From a virus: a stretch of DNA of 31,704 bases. Positions 1 through 7,048 of the stretch are shown here, piece after piece (the first letter of the stretch is position 1; each line of letters begins with the position of its first letter). A program made the translations under genes and the position numbers. Location of the stretch: IMG/VR virus record IMGVR_UViG_3300006749_000060, positions 1 to 31,704 of that record; one strand, given 5' to 3'. A model generated the notes under the pieces. It saw nothing but the letters and a program-made list of their open reading frames with translations. It did no database searches and had not been told where the DNA came from.

Positions 1-47
1 CCAATCCTTACCCAGTCTTGCTTCAACCATTTTTGAAGCTCACCCAT
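1..47 (-). CDS. Partial N-terminus of a small phage protein
   Basis: Only the first 15 codons are in the window (MGELQKWLKQDWVRI...), after which the gene runs off the left edge. The ATG shares one base with the TAA stop of the 86-aa gene upstream (TAATG), so the two are probably translationally coupled. The aromatic and basic start with a W-x(6)-W-V pattern resembles the beginning of small basic proteins often found beside capsid genes in marine phages. That resemblance is from memory and the family assignment is tentative. Confidence 0.55.
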   Translation of the reverse strand, partial: MGELQKWLKQDWVRI

Positions 48-307
48 TACTTCCCTCTTCGCTTTCCGCCTTTTGACTTTTTAGCGTAGTTGGGGTCTTT
101 ACAGTATTTTGATGCGGCCAAGTTTGCATACGCCGACGGGTATGTATCAAACGTCCGTTTAGCCCATGCTTTTCCTTCCGGACAAATTTTAGACCCTTTG
201 CTTTTCCTGCTGACACCGCCACCCTTTCTAAAATAAGTTGGCTTTATTTTTTTAGGCTTCGGCCCTGTATTGACCTGCCTAGTCATTGTTCCACGCGACA
301 TAGTCAT
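47..307 (-). CDS. Small basic protein with KSKGSKICPEGKAWAKRTF motif
   Basis: An 86-aa, lysine-rich protein of a type I recognise as recurrent in marine phage genomes. The central block KSKGSKICPEGKAWAKRTF is followed by YPSAYANLAASKYCKDP. Function is unknown. The strong positive charge, two cysteines and virion-operon position suggest a DNA- or capsid-associated minor component, which is inference. Three in-frame ATGs lie near the start. The first (307) is chosen because GGAG sits 7 nt upstream; it overlaps the preceding gene by 29 bp. Its stop overlaps the next start. Confidence 0.75.
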   Translation of the reverse strand: MTMSRGTMTRQVNTGPKPKKIKPTYFRKGGGVSRKSKGSKICPEGKAWAKRTFDTYPSAYANLAASKYCKDPNYAKKSKGGKRRGK

Positions 308-503
308 CAGACTTCTCCAAAAGAAAATCTTCCCACATAGGAGTAATCATTGCGTTGTTAGACGCAATTTTTTCTTGAACATTTTCAAGCTGAACATTCA
401 AAACTGCTAAGTCTGTCTTTACCACAGACATTTCCATAGACAGCCAGCCAATTCCGGTGAGAATCAGCGCCGGAGCAAGTTTGTCCCACGTTAGCATTTC
501 CAC
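279..503 (-). CDS. Small membrane protein, one TM segment
   Basis: A 74-aa protein. Residues about 9-22 (LAPALILTGIGWLS) form one hydrophobic helix. It is followed by a hydrophilic stretch with heptad-like spacing (VVKTDLAVLNVQLENVQEKI) and an acidic C-terminus. This could be a small tail, lysis-accessory or holin-like membrane protein, but no family is recognised. It overlaps both neighbours (279-307 and 491-503), as is typical of a tightly packed late operon. Confidence 0.6.
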   Translation of the reverse strand: MEMLTWDKLAPALILTGIGWLSMEMSVVKTDLAVLNVQLENVQEKIASNNAMITPMWEDFLLEKSDDYVAWNND

Positions 504-775
504 CTCTTCCTAGCTTGGCGTAAGCGGCTATTAGGATTTTTAGCTGCTTTAGGAAACTTTTTCATTTGACCGGCGGAACGAGCGCAAAACGACTTGCGTC
601 TTTTTGCAGCCTTGCTGCCCTTCTTAACTTTTCCGGTCACCGCGGTCTGTAGTTTACTACCGGGATTTGCTTTTCGGTACGCCGCAACCCCGGCTTTAGT
701 CATTCCCGCCCCAGACTTTGTGGGGCGGAAATTCTTTTTGTTTCGCTTCGGCATCTTGTCGTTACGCGAAGCCAT
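491..775 (-). CDS. Small basic Cys-containing protein (DUF6321-like)
   Basis: A 94-aa, highly basic protein. It carries the recognisable pattern GMTKAGVAAYRKANPGSKL, then GSKAAKRRKSFCARSAG, and ends SRLRQARKRWKC. This layout (KR-rich block, SFCAR, terminal arginine-rich helix with Cys) matches a small family common in marine phages, which I believe is DUF6321; the number is from memory. The role is unknown, and binding to packaged DNA or the virion is an inference from charge and location. The ATG at 775 has AGGTGAG just upstream and lies 7 nt after the previous stop. Confidence 0.75.
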   Translation of the reverse strand: MASRNDKMPKRNKKNFRPTKSGAGMTKAGVAAYRKANPGSKLQTAVTGKVKKGSKAAKRRKSFCARSAGQMKKFPKAAKNPNSRLRQARKRWKC

Positions 776-782
776 GACTCAC

Positions 783-1055
783 CTAGTTAAAAAAGAACGT
801 TACTGCTGTGATGTTAGTTAGAGTGCCGACAAAAATGTCCGTAACCCTAATACCTTCAGCAGGGATGTTCACAGAATGTGTGTCAGAAGCGTTGAAGTCC
901 AAATCTAAGACTGTAGCGCCGCCGGAACCATCTGTAATGGTGAGCCTTGGAGTTCCAGATGCAGTCTTTAACTGTATCTGTCGAATACGAGCGGGACCAA
1001 CACCAAGTGACCCAGTGCCAGTAATCCGTTTCGTCCTTACATCAGAGCCTGCCAT
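783..1055 (-). CDS. Small beta-rich virion-type protein
   Basis: A 90-aa protein with alternating hydrophobic and polar residues and many Thr, Gly and Asp. No helices or membrane segments are apparent. It looks like a single beta-sandwich or decoration-type structural unit, but I do not recognise a family. The start is well supported: GGAG within the end of the 27-aa gene upstream lies about 8 nt before the ATG, and the two genes are only 3 nt apart. Confidence 0.65.
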   Translation of the reverse strand: MAGSDVRTKRITGTGSLGVGPARIRQIQLKTASGTPRLTITDGSGGATVLDLDFNASDTHSVNIPAEGIRVTDIFVGTLTNITAVTFFFN

Positions 1056-1058
1056 AGC

Positions 1059-1142
1059 TTACTCTCCGTTCTTTTTCGTAGCCTTCTTGACGGCCTTTAC
1101 GGCCTTCTTGACAGACTTTTTGCCACCGTTGAGCTTACCCAT
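1059..1142 (-). CDS. 27-aa lysine-rich microprotein
   Basis: A very short gene of 27 codons plus TAA. The product is almost entirely Lys, Ala, Val and Gly, with the core KKSVKKAVKAVKKATKK (12 of 27 residues are Lys). AGAGG lies about 7 nt before the ATG. The stop of the upstream 160-aa gene is 10 nt away, and the SD of the next gene is inside its 3' end. This spacing is that of a real cistron in the operon. The sequence would form an amphipathic, histone-tail-like basic helix. A role in neutralising packaged DNA or coating capsid interior surfaces is inference only. Confidence 0.55.
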   Translation of the reverse strand: MGKLNGGKKSVKKAVKAVKKATKKNGE

Positions 1143-1152
1143 GATAAGCCTC

Positions 1153-1635
1153 TTACGAAACAGCAGCAGAGAAAGGAGTAGCTTCGGAACCTGTTGCAGC
1201 ACCACGAGCAACAACAGAGAACACATTTGACGCTACGTCTTGAATCTCAATCGTGCCCCCAAGAATGCCGCCGGTGGTCGTACCGTTCAGAGTGATCGTA
1301 TCGCTCGTTGCGGCAGTTTCAAAGATAGATGCAGAGTTGTCTGAGTCGTTAGCCACAATCGCCACACCAGCCATGGTGTCGTCGCCGCTAGCGACCTGAA
1401 TGATGTAATTGTTTGAAGTAACAGTGGTTGCCACAAAGAACCGATAAATGTTGCCAGTCCCGCTGGCAGCAGGAAGAGTAACAGTCGCGCCGCTTGCTAC
1501 GCCCAAGACCATTGTACGACCTGCGTGGCCCGCAGAGGTCAATGTTACATCCGCAGCTACAGATACGAGAGAATCGGATCCTGAAATGAAACCGGCGGTA
1601 GAGGTCACCGGACCTGAAAAAGTAGTTGAAGCCAT
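1153..1635 (-). CDS. Beta-rich structural protein (head fibre/decoration type)
   Basis: A 160-aa protein rich in Thr, Ser, Ala and Gly, with repeated short strand-forming segments (TVTLPAASG, TITLNGTTTG, TIEIQDVASN). It begins MASTTFSGPVTSTAGFISG, a start pattern familiar from marine phage proteins encoded just after the major capsid gene. Probably a virion surface protein. It follows the terminator after the capsid gene and has its own 100-nt leader containing an inverted repeat. SD AAGGGTG precedes the ATG at 1635. Confidence 0.7.
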   Translation of the reverse strand: MASTTFSGPVTSTAGFISGSDSLVSVAADVTLTSAGHAGRTMVLGVASGATVTLPAASGTGNIYRFFVATTVTSNNYIIQVASGDDTMAGVAIVANDSDNSASIFETAATSDTITLNGTTTGGILGGTIEIQDVASNVFSVVARGAATGSEATPFSAAVS

Positions 1636-1660
1636 ATTAACACCCTTTGCACAAGGTTTC

Positions 1661-1709
1661 GCTTTGTAGTCCGTGCAATGTCAGGTGGGCATGATCCTGT
1701 CTACAAAGC
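1661..1709 (-). promoter_or_regulatory. Inverted repeat in leader of the 160-aa gene
   Basis: GCTTTGTAG at 1661-1669 and its exact complement CTACAAAGC at 1701-1709 enclose a 31-nt loop. The loop itself has a small CAGG/CCTG stem. It lies between the capsid terminator (1738-1768) and the start at 1635, so it would form a hairpin in the leader RNA. No convincing promoter is visible beside it; a weak TTGATT-N17-TTGTAG occurs at about 1698-1727 on the minus strand. Confidence 0.4.
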
Positions 1710-1733
1710 TGAGTTACGCCCAAAATCAATATA

Positions 1734-1769
1734 TAACAAAAAAGAAAGGGCGGCAACCGCCGCCCTTTT
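1734..1769 (-). terminator. Rho-independent terminator after major capsid gene
   Basis: A 10-bp perfect stem (1745-1754 with 1759-1768; core GGGCGGC/GCCGCCC) with a 4-nt loop. On the leftward transcript it is followed by C and a run of six U. It lies 26 nt beyond the capsid stop codon. It probably reduces transcription of downstream genes relative to capsid, or defines the 3' end of the most abundant mRNA. Confidence 0.88.
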
Positions 1770-1794
1770 CACATTTGTATAGGCCGTAGCTTGG

Positions 1795-2700
1795 TTATGC
1801 GCCGGGTGTGCCGAAGACACAACGCCAGTCAGATACACCAAAGCTATAACGCTCACGTGCCTTGAAGCGCATGTTGCCAGTATCAAAATCCCCTTCCATG
1901 GAGCTTTTGATTGGTGAGCGGTTAAACATCTTGAAGCCGTTAGGTGCATCAGTCTTGATGAAGAATGCATCTGTGTCGGTCAGGAAGTGGTTAACCACTG
2001 CGCCGTCTGGAATCATGCCCATGTTCTTCATGGCGTTCGCATCATTGTCGGCGGTGCCAACACGAAGGTTTGAGTTCATCACACGCTCTGCAATGAACTG
2101 AAGTTCCTTCGGAATGATGAGCTTCATACCGCGTACAGCAACCTTGAGCCCACGCTCATCGGTAAAGCCTGCGATATCAATCAGCATCTGCTCCAGTGAC
2201 GTTTCGTTAAGATCCGCCGCTGTGGAGAGCAGGTTACGCTGGTTGCCAGACAGAGATGGGTGAGCGGCAGAACAAAGTGCTGCACCATCACCAATCGGGC
2301 TGCCGGTGCTGAACGCATTGTTCAGAATCGCCGCAGCCTTGATCTGCTTGGTTTGAGCCATCGAACGAGCCAGCGCCTTTGTGTAGCGCGAGGCAAGGCG
2401 ATCATAGAGGTTATCTTCGATAGCCTCTTCCGTGATCGAAAACGCAAGAGCAATTGTCTCGTGTGTATAGCGAGCAGTGTATGTCTCTTGTGCGTCGTCG
2501 AACTGGACAGCGCCACCTTCACTCTTGACAGGAGCCGTTGTGAAGCCCCCCAGCATTACTTCTTCTTCAAAGGCGCGGTCTGACGACTCCTCTTCAAAGA
2601 TTTCAGCATGCTCGTTCTCGTAGCGAGAATATTCCAGACCAAACAGCGCGTTTAGGCCCGGCTCTAGCTCTTTCGCTAGTTGTGCGCGAGAAATAGCCAT
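1795..2700 (-). CDS. Major capsid protein
   Basis: A 301-aa protein with the look of an HK97-fold major head protein. It has an N-terminal segment (NALFGLEYSRYENEHAEIF), then a strand-rich E-loop-like acidic region, a long helix around residues 95-130 (YDRLASRYTKALARSMAQTKQIKAAAILNNAF), and a central domain with IIPKELQFIAERVMNS. It ends YSFGVSDWRCVFGTPGA. The segment ALCSAAHPSLSG is typical of this capsid group. It follows the scaffold and decoration genes and precedes a strong terminator. SD GGGAG lies upstream of the ATG at 2700. Confidence 0.88.
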   Translation of the reverse strand: MAISRAQLAKELEPGLNALFGLEYSRYENEHAEIFEEESSDRAFEEEVMLGGFTTAPVKSEGGAVQFDDAQETYTARYTHETIALAFSITEEAIEDNLYDRLASRYTKALARSMAQTKQIKAAAILNNAFSTGSPIGDGAALCSAAHPSLSGNQRNLLSTAADLNETSLEQMLIDIAGFTDERGLKVAVRGMKLIIPKELQFIAERVMNSNLRVGTADNDANAMKNMGMIPDGAVVNHFLTDTDAFFIKTDAPNGFKMFNRSPIKSSMEGDFDTGNMRFKARERYSFGVSDWRCVFGTPGA

Positions 2701-2717
2701 TGTCTATATCTCCCTTC

Positions 2718-3365
2718 TTATATGCCAGTAGACGCTGCTGTAGTCTGAGAATCAGAGCTAGAGCAAGGTGCATTGTGGTGGAAATTAAACCGAACAATGT
2801 AATTCACACCCGCTGATGCATAATCGAGGTTTGCGTCATCAGTCGTCAAACCCACAATACGCATGAACAGCGTTGCGGTTGCTGCCGCCGTGGAAATATC
2901 AAGTTCAGCAGAGGAACGCCCAGTTGCAGTTGAACCGCTAGTCGCTGTTGCCAGTGATGCATTTGCGAAAACATCAGCCAGTGCAGTTGCACGGTCTGTT
3001 GTTGCCCCATCTGCGGCCACCATAAACAGTTGATTTGGGTTATCAGCTACAAGAGCTTTGACCGGGAAGTTCGTGTCAACGCTAACGTTGTTTGAACCGG
3101 GCCAGTAGTTTTTGAAAACAGTCTTTTTAGTAGAACTGTCAACATATTCGACGCCCATGAAGACCCCAAGAGCAGGAACTGTACCACCGTTTGCATTACC
3201 AACAATGTCGATCACACCCGCCGCTAGCGGAATGACTGGTGAATACTGGTAAATAGCATTCGTATTGTTGGATGCGATCTCATACTGAGTCACACCAGTG
3301 GTGTTAGCCGCTGCACCGTTGAGTCCAATTGGACGAAGACCAAAGGCAGTATCTTGGTTTGCCAT
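2718..3365 (-). CDS. Capsid decoration-type structural protein
   Basis: A 215-aa protein starting MANQDTAFGLRPIG, a signature start of a marine phage structural family placed directly before the major capsid gene. The body is Ala/Thr/Asn-rich with a PVIPLAAGVIDIVGNANGG segment; the final part (NYIVRFNFHHN) is strand-like. Probably a head decoration or minor capsid protein. An in-frame TTG lies 12 nt upstream, but the ATG at 3365 is preferred because GGAG sits 6-9 nt upstream of it. Confidence 0.72.
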   Translation of the reverse strand: MANQDTAFGLRPIGLNGAAANTTGVTQYEIASNNTNAIYQYSPVIPLAAGVIDIVGNANGGTVPALGVFMGVEYVDSSTKKTVFKNYWPGSNNVSVDTNFPVKALVADNPNQLFMVAADGATTDRATALADVFANASLATATSGSTATGRSSAELDISTAAATATLFMRIVGLTTDDANLDYASAGVNYIVRFNFHHNAPCSSSDSQTTAASTGI

Positions 3366-3383
3366 TTTTGTCTCCAATCAGCC

Positions 3384-3869
3384 CTAGTTTTTAGGGCCAC
3401 CAAAGGTTACACGCGATTGACGATCAGCATTGCTGATCCTCATTGTAGAGTGAGAATTTTCCCGCATCATATCGTGATCCACCGCATCCATCTGGTCCTT
3501 CGTCCTACCATCAAAGTAGGCTTTCCGTTCCGCGACGGTTTCTAATGGGATACGAGCGAGAATTAATCCGCCAACTCCAAACACACCAGCATATTTACCT
3601 GAATCAATGACGGGGGCCTCGAAATCTGGATATTCATCTTGGCGGACAAGTTCGTAGCCTTCGCGCAGACGAGCAGAAATATTCTTCTGATCATCAAATC
3701 CACGAACCTCAACCCTAATCCAACGATGCTTATATCCATCGGGCGCAGGTGGTGCGTCTAGCATAGACGGGGGAGCCCAAGGCTTACGCCTTGCCTCTTT
3801 CTCCCTTGTCTTACTAGCACGAGAGCTACGATCAACGCCGGAAGATTTTGTAATTTCAATATCAGACAC
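3384..3869 (-). CDS. Conserved phage protein in capsid cassette
   Basis: A 161-aa hydrophilic protein. A basic N-terminus (SRASKTREKEARRKPWAPPSMLD) leads into a folded part with YKHRWIRVEVRGFDD and NISARLREGYELVRQDEYPDF. The C-terminus is polar and ends near FGGPKN. The pattern of WAPPSMLDAPPAPDGY followed by HRWIR is one I associate with marine phage capsid cassettes, but no function is known. The position between scaffold and decoration genes suggests head assembly. The start is GTG, supported by GGAG nine nt upstream and by the 5-nt gap to the previous stop. Confidence 0.65.
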   Translation of the reverse strand: MSDIEITKSSGVDRSSRASKTREKEARRKPWAPPSMLDAPPAPDGYKHRWIRVEVRGFDDQKNISARLREGYELVRQDEYPDFEAPVIDSGKYAGVFGVGGLILARIPLETVAERKAYFDGRTKDQMDAVDHDMMRENSHSTMRISNADRQSRVTFGGPKN

Positions 3870-3874
3870 TGATC

Positions 3875-4768
3875 TTACTCCTTTACGTACTTAGCATACT
3901 CTTCAAGAGGCACACCCAATTTCTTGGCTATAGCGACCTGAGAGGGGGTCAATTTGACCTTGCGGCGTCCAGATGTTTTAGCAGTCCTAGATGCCGAAGC
4001 TACCGTCTGAACGGGGCGGCTGCTCGACTGACTGGTTTTGTCAAACTCATTGGGAAACTTGTCCACAAGTCGTCTGTCCAACTCAGTATAGTAATCATCT
4101 GAGTTCGGGTCAAACCCTTCATTTTCGACAAGACGTTTATGTATGCCAAAGGCCGCATATGTCATCGCCTCGTCTTTGCCAAACCACTCATTACGCTCCG
4201 CCCACTCTTCTGCTTTAGGGTCGGGGCGTTGGGGCTCAGATTGATTGTATTGCTGTTCTGCCGCCGGGGCAGCTTCCTGCTGTGCGGGCTGTCTGTCAAA
4301 CTGCGCTTGTGCTTGGCGAGCGCGTTCTTTCGCGACACTTAACTGGGCCAGTCTTTCCTGCGCTTCAACAGCGGCATCGGTGTCACCGATAGACATGGCC
4401 TGCCGCAGTGCAGACTTAGCAGTCTCCAACTCTGACTCAACACGCCCAGAATACTCTTGGACATACCCTTGATCCAAAGTACGCATTCTGGTCTTTAGCT
4501 CATCCGCCTCTTTCTTGACGGCCTCTGCATATGCCAGTGCATCCTTTTCCCGACGCTCCGCCTCTCGACGCAGCTTGGTCAGGCGATCAATTCTCTTTTG
4601 AGAGTCAGAGACTTGTTTCTCTTGTTGGGTTGGCTCTTCCGGCGCAGCTTCTGCCGCCGGAGCATCATCAGACTGTTCAACCTCAATCTCAACCGCTTCT
4701 TCTCGCGGCTCTGGCGATACGACTTCTTCAGTCTTTTCGACTTCTTTCTCTTCCATAAGATTTTCCAT
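3875..4768 (-). CDS. Capsid scaffolding protein
   Basis: A 297-aa protein with classic scaffold composition. A strongly acidic, Pro/Ala/Glu-rich N-terminus (residues about 1-55) is followed by a long charged coiled coil (about 55-165, with ERREKDALAYAEAVKKEADEL). Then comes a Gln-rich linker and a compact acidic region (WFGKDEAMTYAAFGIHKRL). The basic C-terminal helix ends KKLGVPLEEYAKYVKE. In scaffolds this basic C-terminal helix binds the coat protein. It lies just upstream of the decoration and coat genes, after GroES. Function is inferred from architecture and position. A second ATG lies four codons downstream. Confidence 0.82.
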   Translation of the reverse strand: MENLMEEKEVEKTEEVVSPEPREEAVEIEVEQSDDAPAAEAAPEEPTQQEKQVSDSQKRIDRLTKLRREAERREKDALAYAEAVKKEADELKTRMRTLDQGYVQEYSGRVESELETAKSALRQAMSIGDTDAAVEAQERLAQLSVAKERARQAQAQFDRQPAQQEAAPAAEQQYNQSEPQRPDPKAEEWAERNEWFGKDEAMTYAAFGIHKRLVENEGFDPNSDDYYTELDRRLVDKFPNEFDKTSQSSSRPVQTVASASRTAKTSGRRKVKLTPSQVAIAKKLGVPLEEYAKYVKE

Positions 4769-4776
4769 GATTACTC

Positions 4777-5205
4777 TCAGTTATGAAGAATGTCTTCGGG
4801 GTCTAGGATAGTTGCCAAAATTTCGTCGTCATTGAGAATACGAACTTCACCGCCCTCAATTTTAAAACGCGATCCGGCATACCTAGCAAAGATCACCCAA
4901 TCCCCCTCTTGGCACCATGAGCCGTCAGGGAACTTCTGTTCATCAGCATAGGCAAGAACCCCTGCTTTCAGAACGTAGCCTACTTGGGTGGATACCTCAT
5001 TTTGCTGGACGGCTTGGTCCGGCAAATAAATCCCACCGGCGGTCTTAGCCTTACCCTTGTAGGGCAAAACCAACAGTCTCCATCCAGTGGGTTGGGGCAT
5101 TCTTTCAATTAGAGATTTATCAAGAAGAGTTGGGTCTAGTACCCTGTCGGCGGGCTCTACCCAAGGTGTGGAAGATACTTCCTTTGGCTCTGTGGCCTCA
5201 GTCAT
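4777..5205 (-). CDS. Phage-encoded GroES-like co-chaperonin
   Basis: A 142-aa protein whose residues about 38-135 match the Cpn10/GroES fold. GWRLLVLPYKGKAKTAGGIYLPDQ holds the first strand and the GroEL-binding mobile loop, with GGIYLP corresponding to the GGIVL region of GroES. VGYVLKAG and GDWVIFARYAG follow, and the protein ends VRILNDDEILATI. The N-terminal ~35 residues are an extra acidic extension. By analogy with T4 gp31 it may cap the host GroEL to fold the coat protein, which fits its place beside scaffold and capsid genes. It overlaps the preceding 65-aa gene by 8 bp. Confidence 0.87.
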   Translation of the reverse strand: MTEATEPKEVSSTPWVEPADRVLDPTLLDKSLIERMPQPTGWRLLVLPYKGKAKTAGGIYLPDQAVQQNEVSTQVGYVLKAGVLAYADEQKFPDGSWCQEGDWVIFARYAGSRFKIEGGEVRILNDDEILATILDPEDILHN

Positions 5206-5395
5206 CTATTAGCTCCTGTTTTTCTAGCAGGCTCTTGAGTTCCTGTTCGACGTATTCAAGGCCGTCAATGTTTCCCATCAACCGACCATAGTGTTCCATG
5301 TCTTTGACGCCGCCCGCCATCACAAGCTCTGTGACTTGGTCTTTTTTCTTACGAACAACGTCAAGAATGAACTGTGCAAGACTTATCTCATTCAT
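5198..5395 (-). CDS. Small helical unknown protein upstream of GroES
   Basis: A 65-aa, probably all-helical protein (two charged amphipathic helices: ISLAQFILDVVRKKKDQVTELV and YGRLMGNIDGLEYVEQELKSLL). No family name is known to me, but similar short helical proteins sit near capsid genes in many marine phages. There is no strong Shine-Dalgarno. The ATG lies 12 nt beyond the previous stop, and the 3' end overlaps the GroES start. Confidence 0.6.
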   Translation of the reverse strand: MNEISLAQFILDVVRKKKDQVTELVMAGGVKDMEHYGRLMGNIDGLEYVEQELKSLLEKQELIDD

Positions 5396-5407
5396 ATGAG
5401 AGATGTA

Positions 5408-5788
5408 CTATTTTTTCTTAAACTTGTCCAGCCCTCTGATGCCTAATGCCGCGCTACATACGAGAAAAACCAGATATTGATACCAGTCTGGCAACTCGTT
5501 CAATCTGTCAAAGCCGTTCTTAACGACTTGTTCCATGCCCGGCACAAAAACGAGAACCACCGGTATCAGCACAATCACCGTTACAATTTCGTCTTTGATA
5601 CTTGATTTTGTGGCCTCTGCCATGATGATCTCCCACTTGGAGTCATGCGTAGCAGCGGTTTTCATAATTTCCGCTTTTGCTTCAGCCTCTGTCTGAGCAA
5701 GAGTGGCTTTTGCCTTCTGTTTAGATATCTGTCCTTCTAAAAAAGACCCGGCAAGCGAGGACAATGGCCCTAAAAGAGCTTGAAACAT
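5408..5788 (-). CDS. Putative holin-like membrane protein (GTA_holin_3TM-like)
   Basis: A 126-aa protein. A short hydrophobic start (MFQALLGPLSSLAGSFLEG) is followed by a charged Ala/Lys/Glu helix (about 25-48). Two clear membrane segments follow, at about 68-85 (IVTVIVLIPVVLVFVPG) and 103-118 (YQYLVFLVCSAALGI). It ends in the basic tail DKFKKK. The order of helix, SKWEIIMAEATKSSIKDE and paired TMs resembles the three-TM holin family known from gene-transfer agents. A role in membrane permeabilisation at lysis is inferred. No endolysin was found in this window to confirm a lysis cassette. Confidence 0.62.
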   Translation of the reverse strand: MFQALLGPLSSLAGSFLEGQISKQKAKATLAQTEAEAKAEIMKTAATHDSKWEIIMAEATKSSIKDEIVTVIVLIPVVLVFVPGMEQVVKNGFDRLNELPDWYQYLVFLVCSAALGIRGLDKFKKK

Positions 5789-5802
5789 TAGACTAATCCT
5801 TC

Positions 5803-6030
5803 CTAGTAAACTTTTACCAACGTAGGGTCTACTCGTTTGGGCAAGCAGTATGCCGTTACACGGTCTTTGGGGTCAAGATGTTGAGAATACCCATAGTTCC
5901 CATATCTTTTCGTAACCTGCTTGGCGTAATAGTTACACTCTACTACAGAATAAAAGTACATGTTCCCGCTCTCTAGCTTACGAAACTCACCTGTTCCCAA
6001 GTACACCATAAGCAAAAAGGCGTCGATCAT
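5803..6030 (-). CDS. Small protein with hydrophobic N-terminus
   Basis: A 75-aa protein. The first 12 residues (MIDAFLLMVYLG) are hydrophobic and could be a membrane anchor or weak signal. The remainder is Tyr-rich (NYYAKQVTKRYGNYGYSQ) with two cysteines about 30 residues apart, compatible with a disulfide in the periplasm. No family is recognised. The ATG directly abuts the stop of the EF-hand gene, so translation is probably coupled. Its location between two membrane proteins suggests an envelope or lysis role (inference). Confidence 0.6.
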   Translation of the reverse strand: MIDAFLLMVYLGTGEFRKLESGNMYFYSVVECNYYAKQVTKRYGNYGYSQHLDPKDRVTAYCLPKRVDPTLVKVY

Positions 6031-6351
6031 TTACTTTCGGGCCATCCAAGCGGTGGTGCCCATGTACGCCCCTACAATGCCTGCCCCACTAATGTAGAAC
6101 AAATTACTTATTTCACTTAATGCCGCGATACGTTCGATAGAAACCCAAGGGGTAAACATCGCCGCCGTGAAAACGCCCATACCAATCAAGGTGAACCGCG
6201 CCATCCTCAACTGCGCCAAGCTTTTACGCAAATCGCGTTCGGTTTCCCTAATTTCTTTTGCATGTTCTAATTCTTCGTCAGTCACGACGCCGTCGCCGTC
6301 CATGTCGTACTGTTCATAAGTGCTTTCATGCTGCAGCTTTTTCTGGGTCAT
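6031..6351 (-). CDS. EF-hand membrane protein
   Basis: A 106-aa protein with a textbook 12-residue EF-hand calcium loop at residues 16-27 (DMDGDGVVTDEE: Asp at loop positions 1, 3 and 5, Thr at 9, Glu at 12). A basic helix follows (about 30-50), then two membrane segments at about 52-68 (FTLIGMGVFTAAMFTPW) and 83-101 (LFYISGAGIVGAYMGTTAW). One EF-hand plus two TMs suggests a calcium-responsive membrane protein, perhaps involved in lysis or entry; function is unknown. It begins in an ATGA overlap with the upstream gene and has GGGA upstream. Confidence 0.75.
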   Translation of the reverse strand: MTQKKLQHESTYEQYDMDGDGVVTDEELEHAKEIRETERDLRKSLAQLRMARFTLIGMGVFTAAMFTPWVSIERIAALSEISNLFYISGAGIVGAYMGTTAWMARK

Positions 6352-7040
6352 TTTTGACTTTCCCTGATTGCTTTTAACATTTCTTGCACGGTCATTTCTT
6401 TTCTAGCTTTTGGGTCGTATTTGCACTGGTACTCTGCAGGAATGTAGTCACTGCGTTTAAAAAACTGGGATTCTATCGTGTTGTTAGCGCCCTTGTAGAC
6501 ACAAACAACCTCTTCCTTGTTGATTTTCTCACACTTTGCTTTCCGGCAAGTGACCATCTGTTCAGCCATGGCAGTGTGTGCTTTCAAAAGCATTACAAAC
6601 AAGACTAGAGCCCCTGCGCCCAAGCATGAGAATACAATCCACGCCACGATCTCAACAAACTTCCGGCGGCGCTCGCGTTGCCTGTAGAGCGTTTCTTTCC
6701 GGCGTTTGCGGATTTGTCCTTCCATGCGGACAAGCTCGTCCCATTTGGACTTCCCCATAGTCAAGGAAATCCATTGCTGTAACTCGTACCGCTGTTGTTG
6801 AGCTTTCTTTTTGTTAGCAAAGGTCGTAATAGCTTCTTGCTCTACGCTTTGCCCACCAAACAGCTTTTTAAATATAGGGGGGTTTTTTGCCTCTCGCTCC
6901 ATCTGATCAAGGTCAGACAAAGCACCCATCCACCGGGATAGGTCAGAGGCCATGGCTTCAATGTCCCGGCCAATGGCAAAGCCCTTTTTAAGGGCCGAAA
7001 ACGCCGCCGAAGCGGTTGCCATTGCAGATACCGGATCCAT
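6348..7040 (-). CDS. Conserved phage membrane protein
   Basis: A 230-aa protein. It starts MDPVSAMATASAAFSALKKGFAIGRDIEAMASDLSRWM in pattern, a helical N-terminal domain familiar from marine phage genomes. A long Lys/Gln/Arg coiled region follows (about 70-128), then one strong TM (about 131-152, VAWIVFSCLGAGALVLFVMLL). A Cys-containing outer domain (TCRKAKCEKINKEEVVCVYKG) comes last. The topology suggests a cytoplasmic N-terminus and a periplasmic Cys-rich C-terminal domain. Its function is not known. No strong SD is visible; the gene starts 8 nt after the preceding stop. Confidence 0.68.
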   Translation of the reverse strand: MDPVSAMATASAAFSALKKGFAIGRDIEAMASDLSRWMGALSDLDQMEREAKNPPIFKKLFGGQSVEQEAITTFANKKKAQQQRYELQQWISLTMGKSKWDELVRMEGQIRKRRKETLYRQRERRRKFVEIVAWIVFSCLGAGALVLFVMLLKAHTAMAEQMVTCRKAKCEKINKEEVVCVYKGANNTIESQFFKRSDYIPAEYQCKYDPKARKEMTVQEMLKAIRESQK

Positions 7041-7048
7041 TTAATTTT

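Noticed and set aside
808-1230. A 140-codon rightward frame opposite small virion genes
   Set aside because: It covers three leftward cistrons with good ribosome sites and lacks its own SD or domain.
3366-3377. Upstream TTG start for the decoration-type gene
   Set aside because: The ATG at 3365 has a well-placed GGAG and begins the familiar MANQDTAFG motif.
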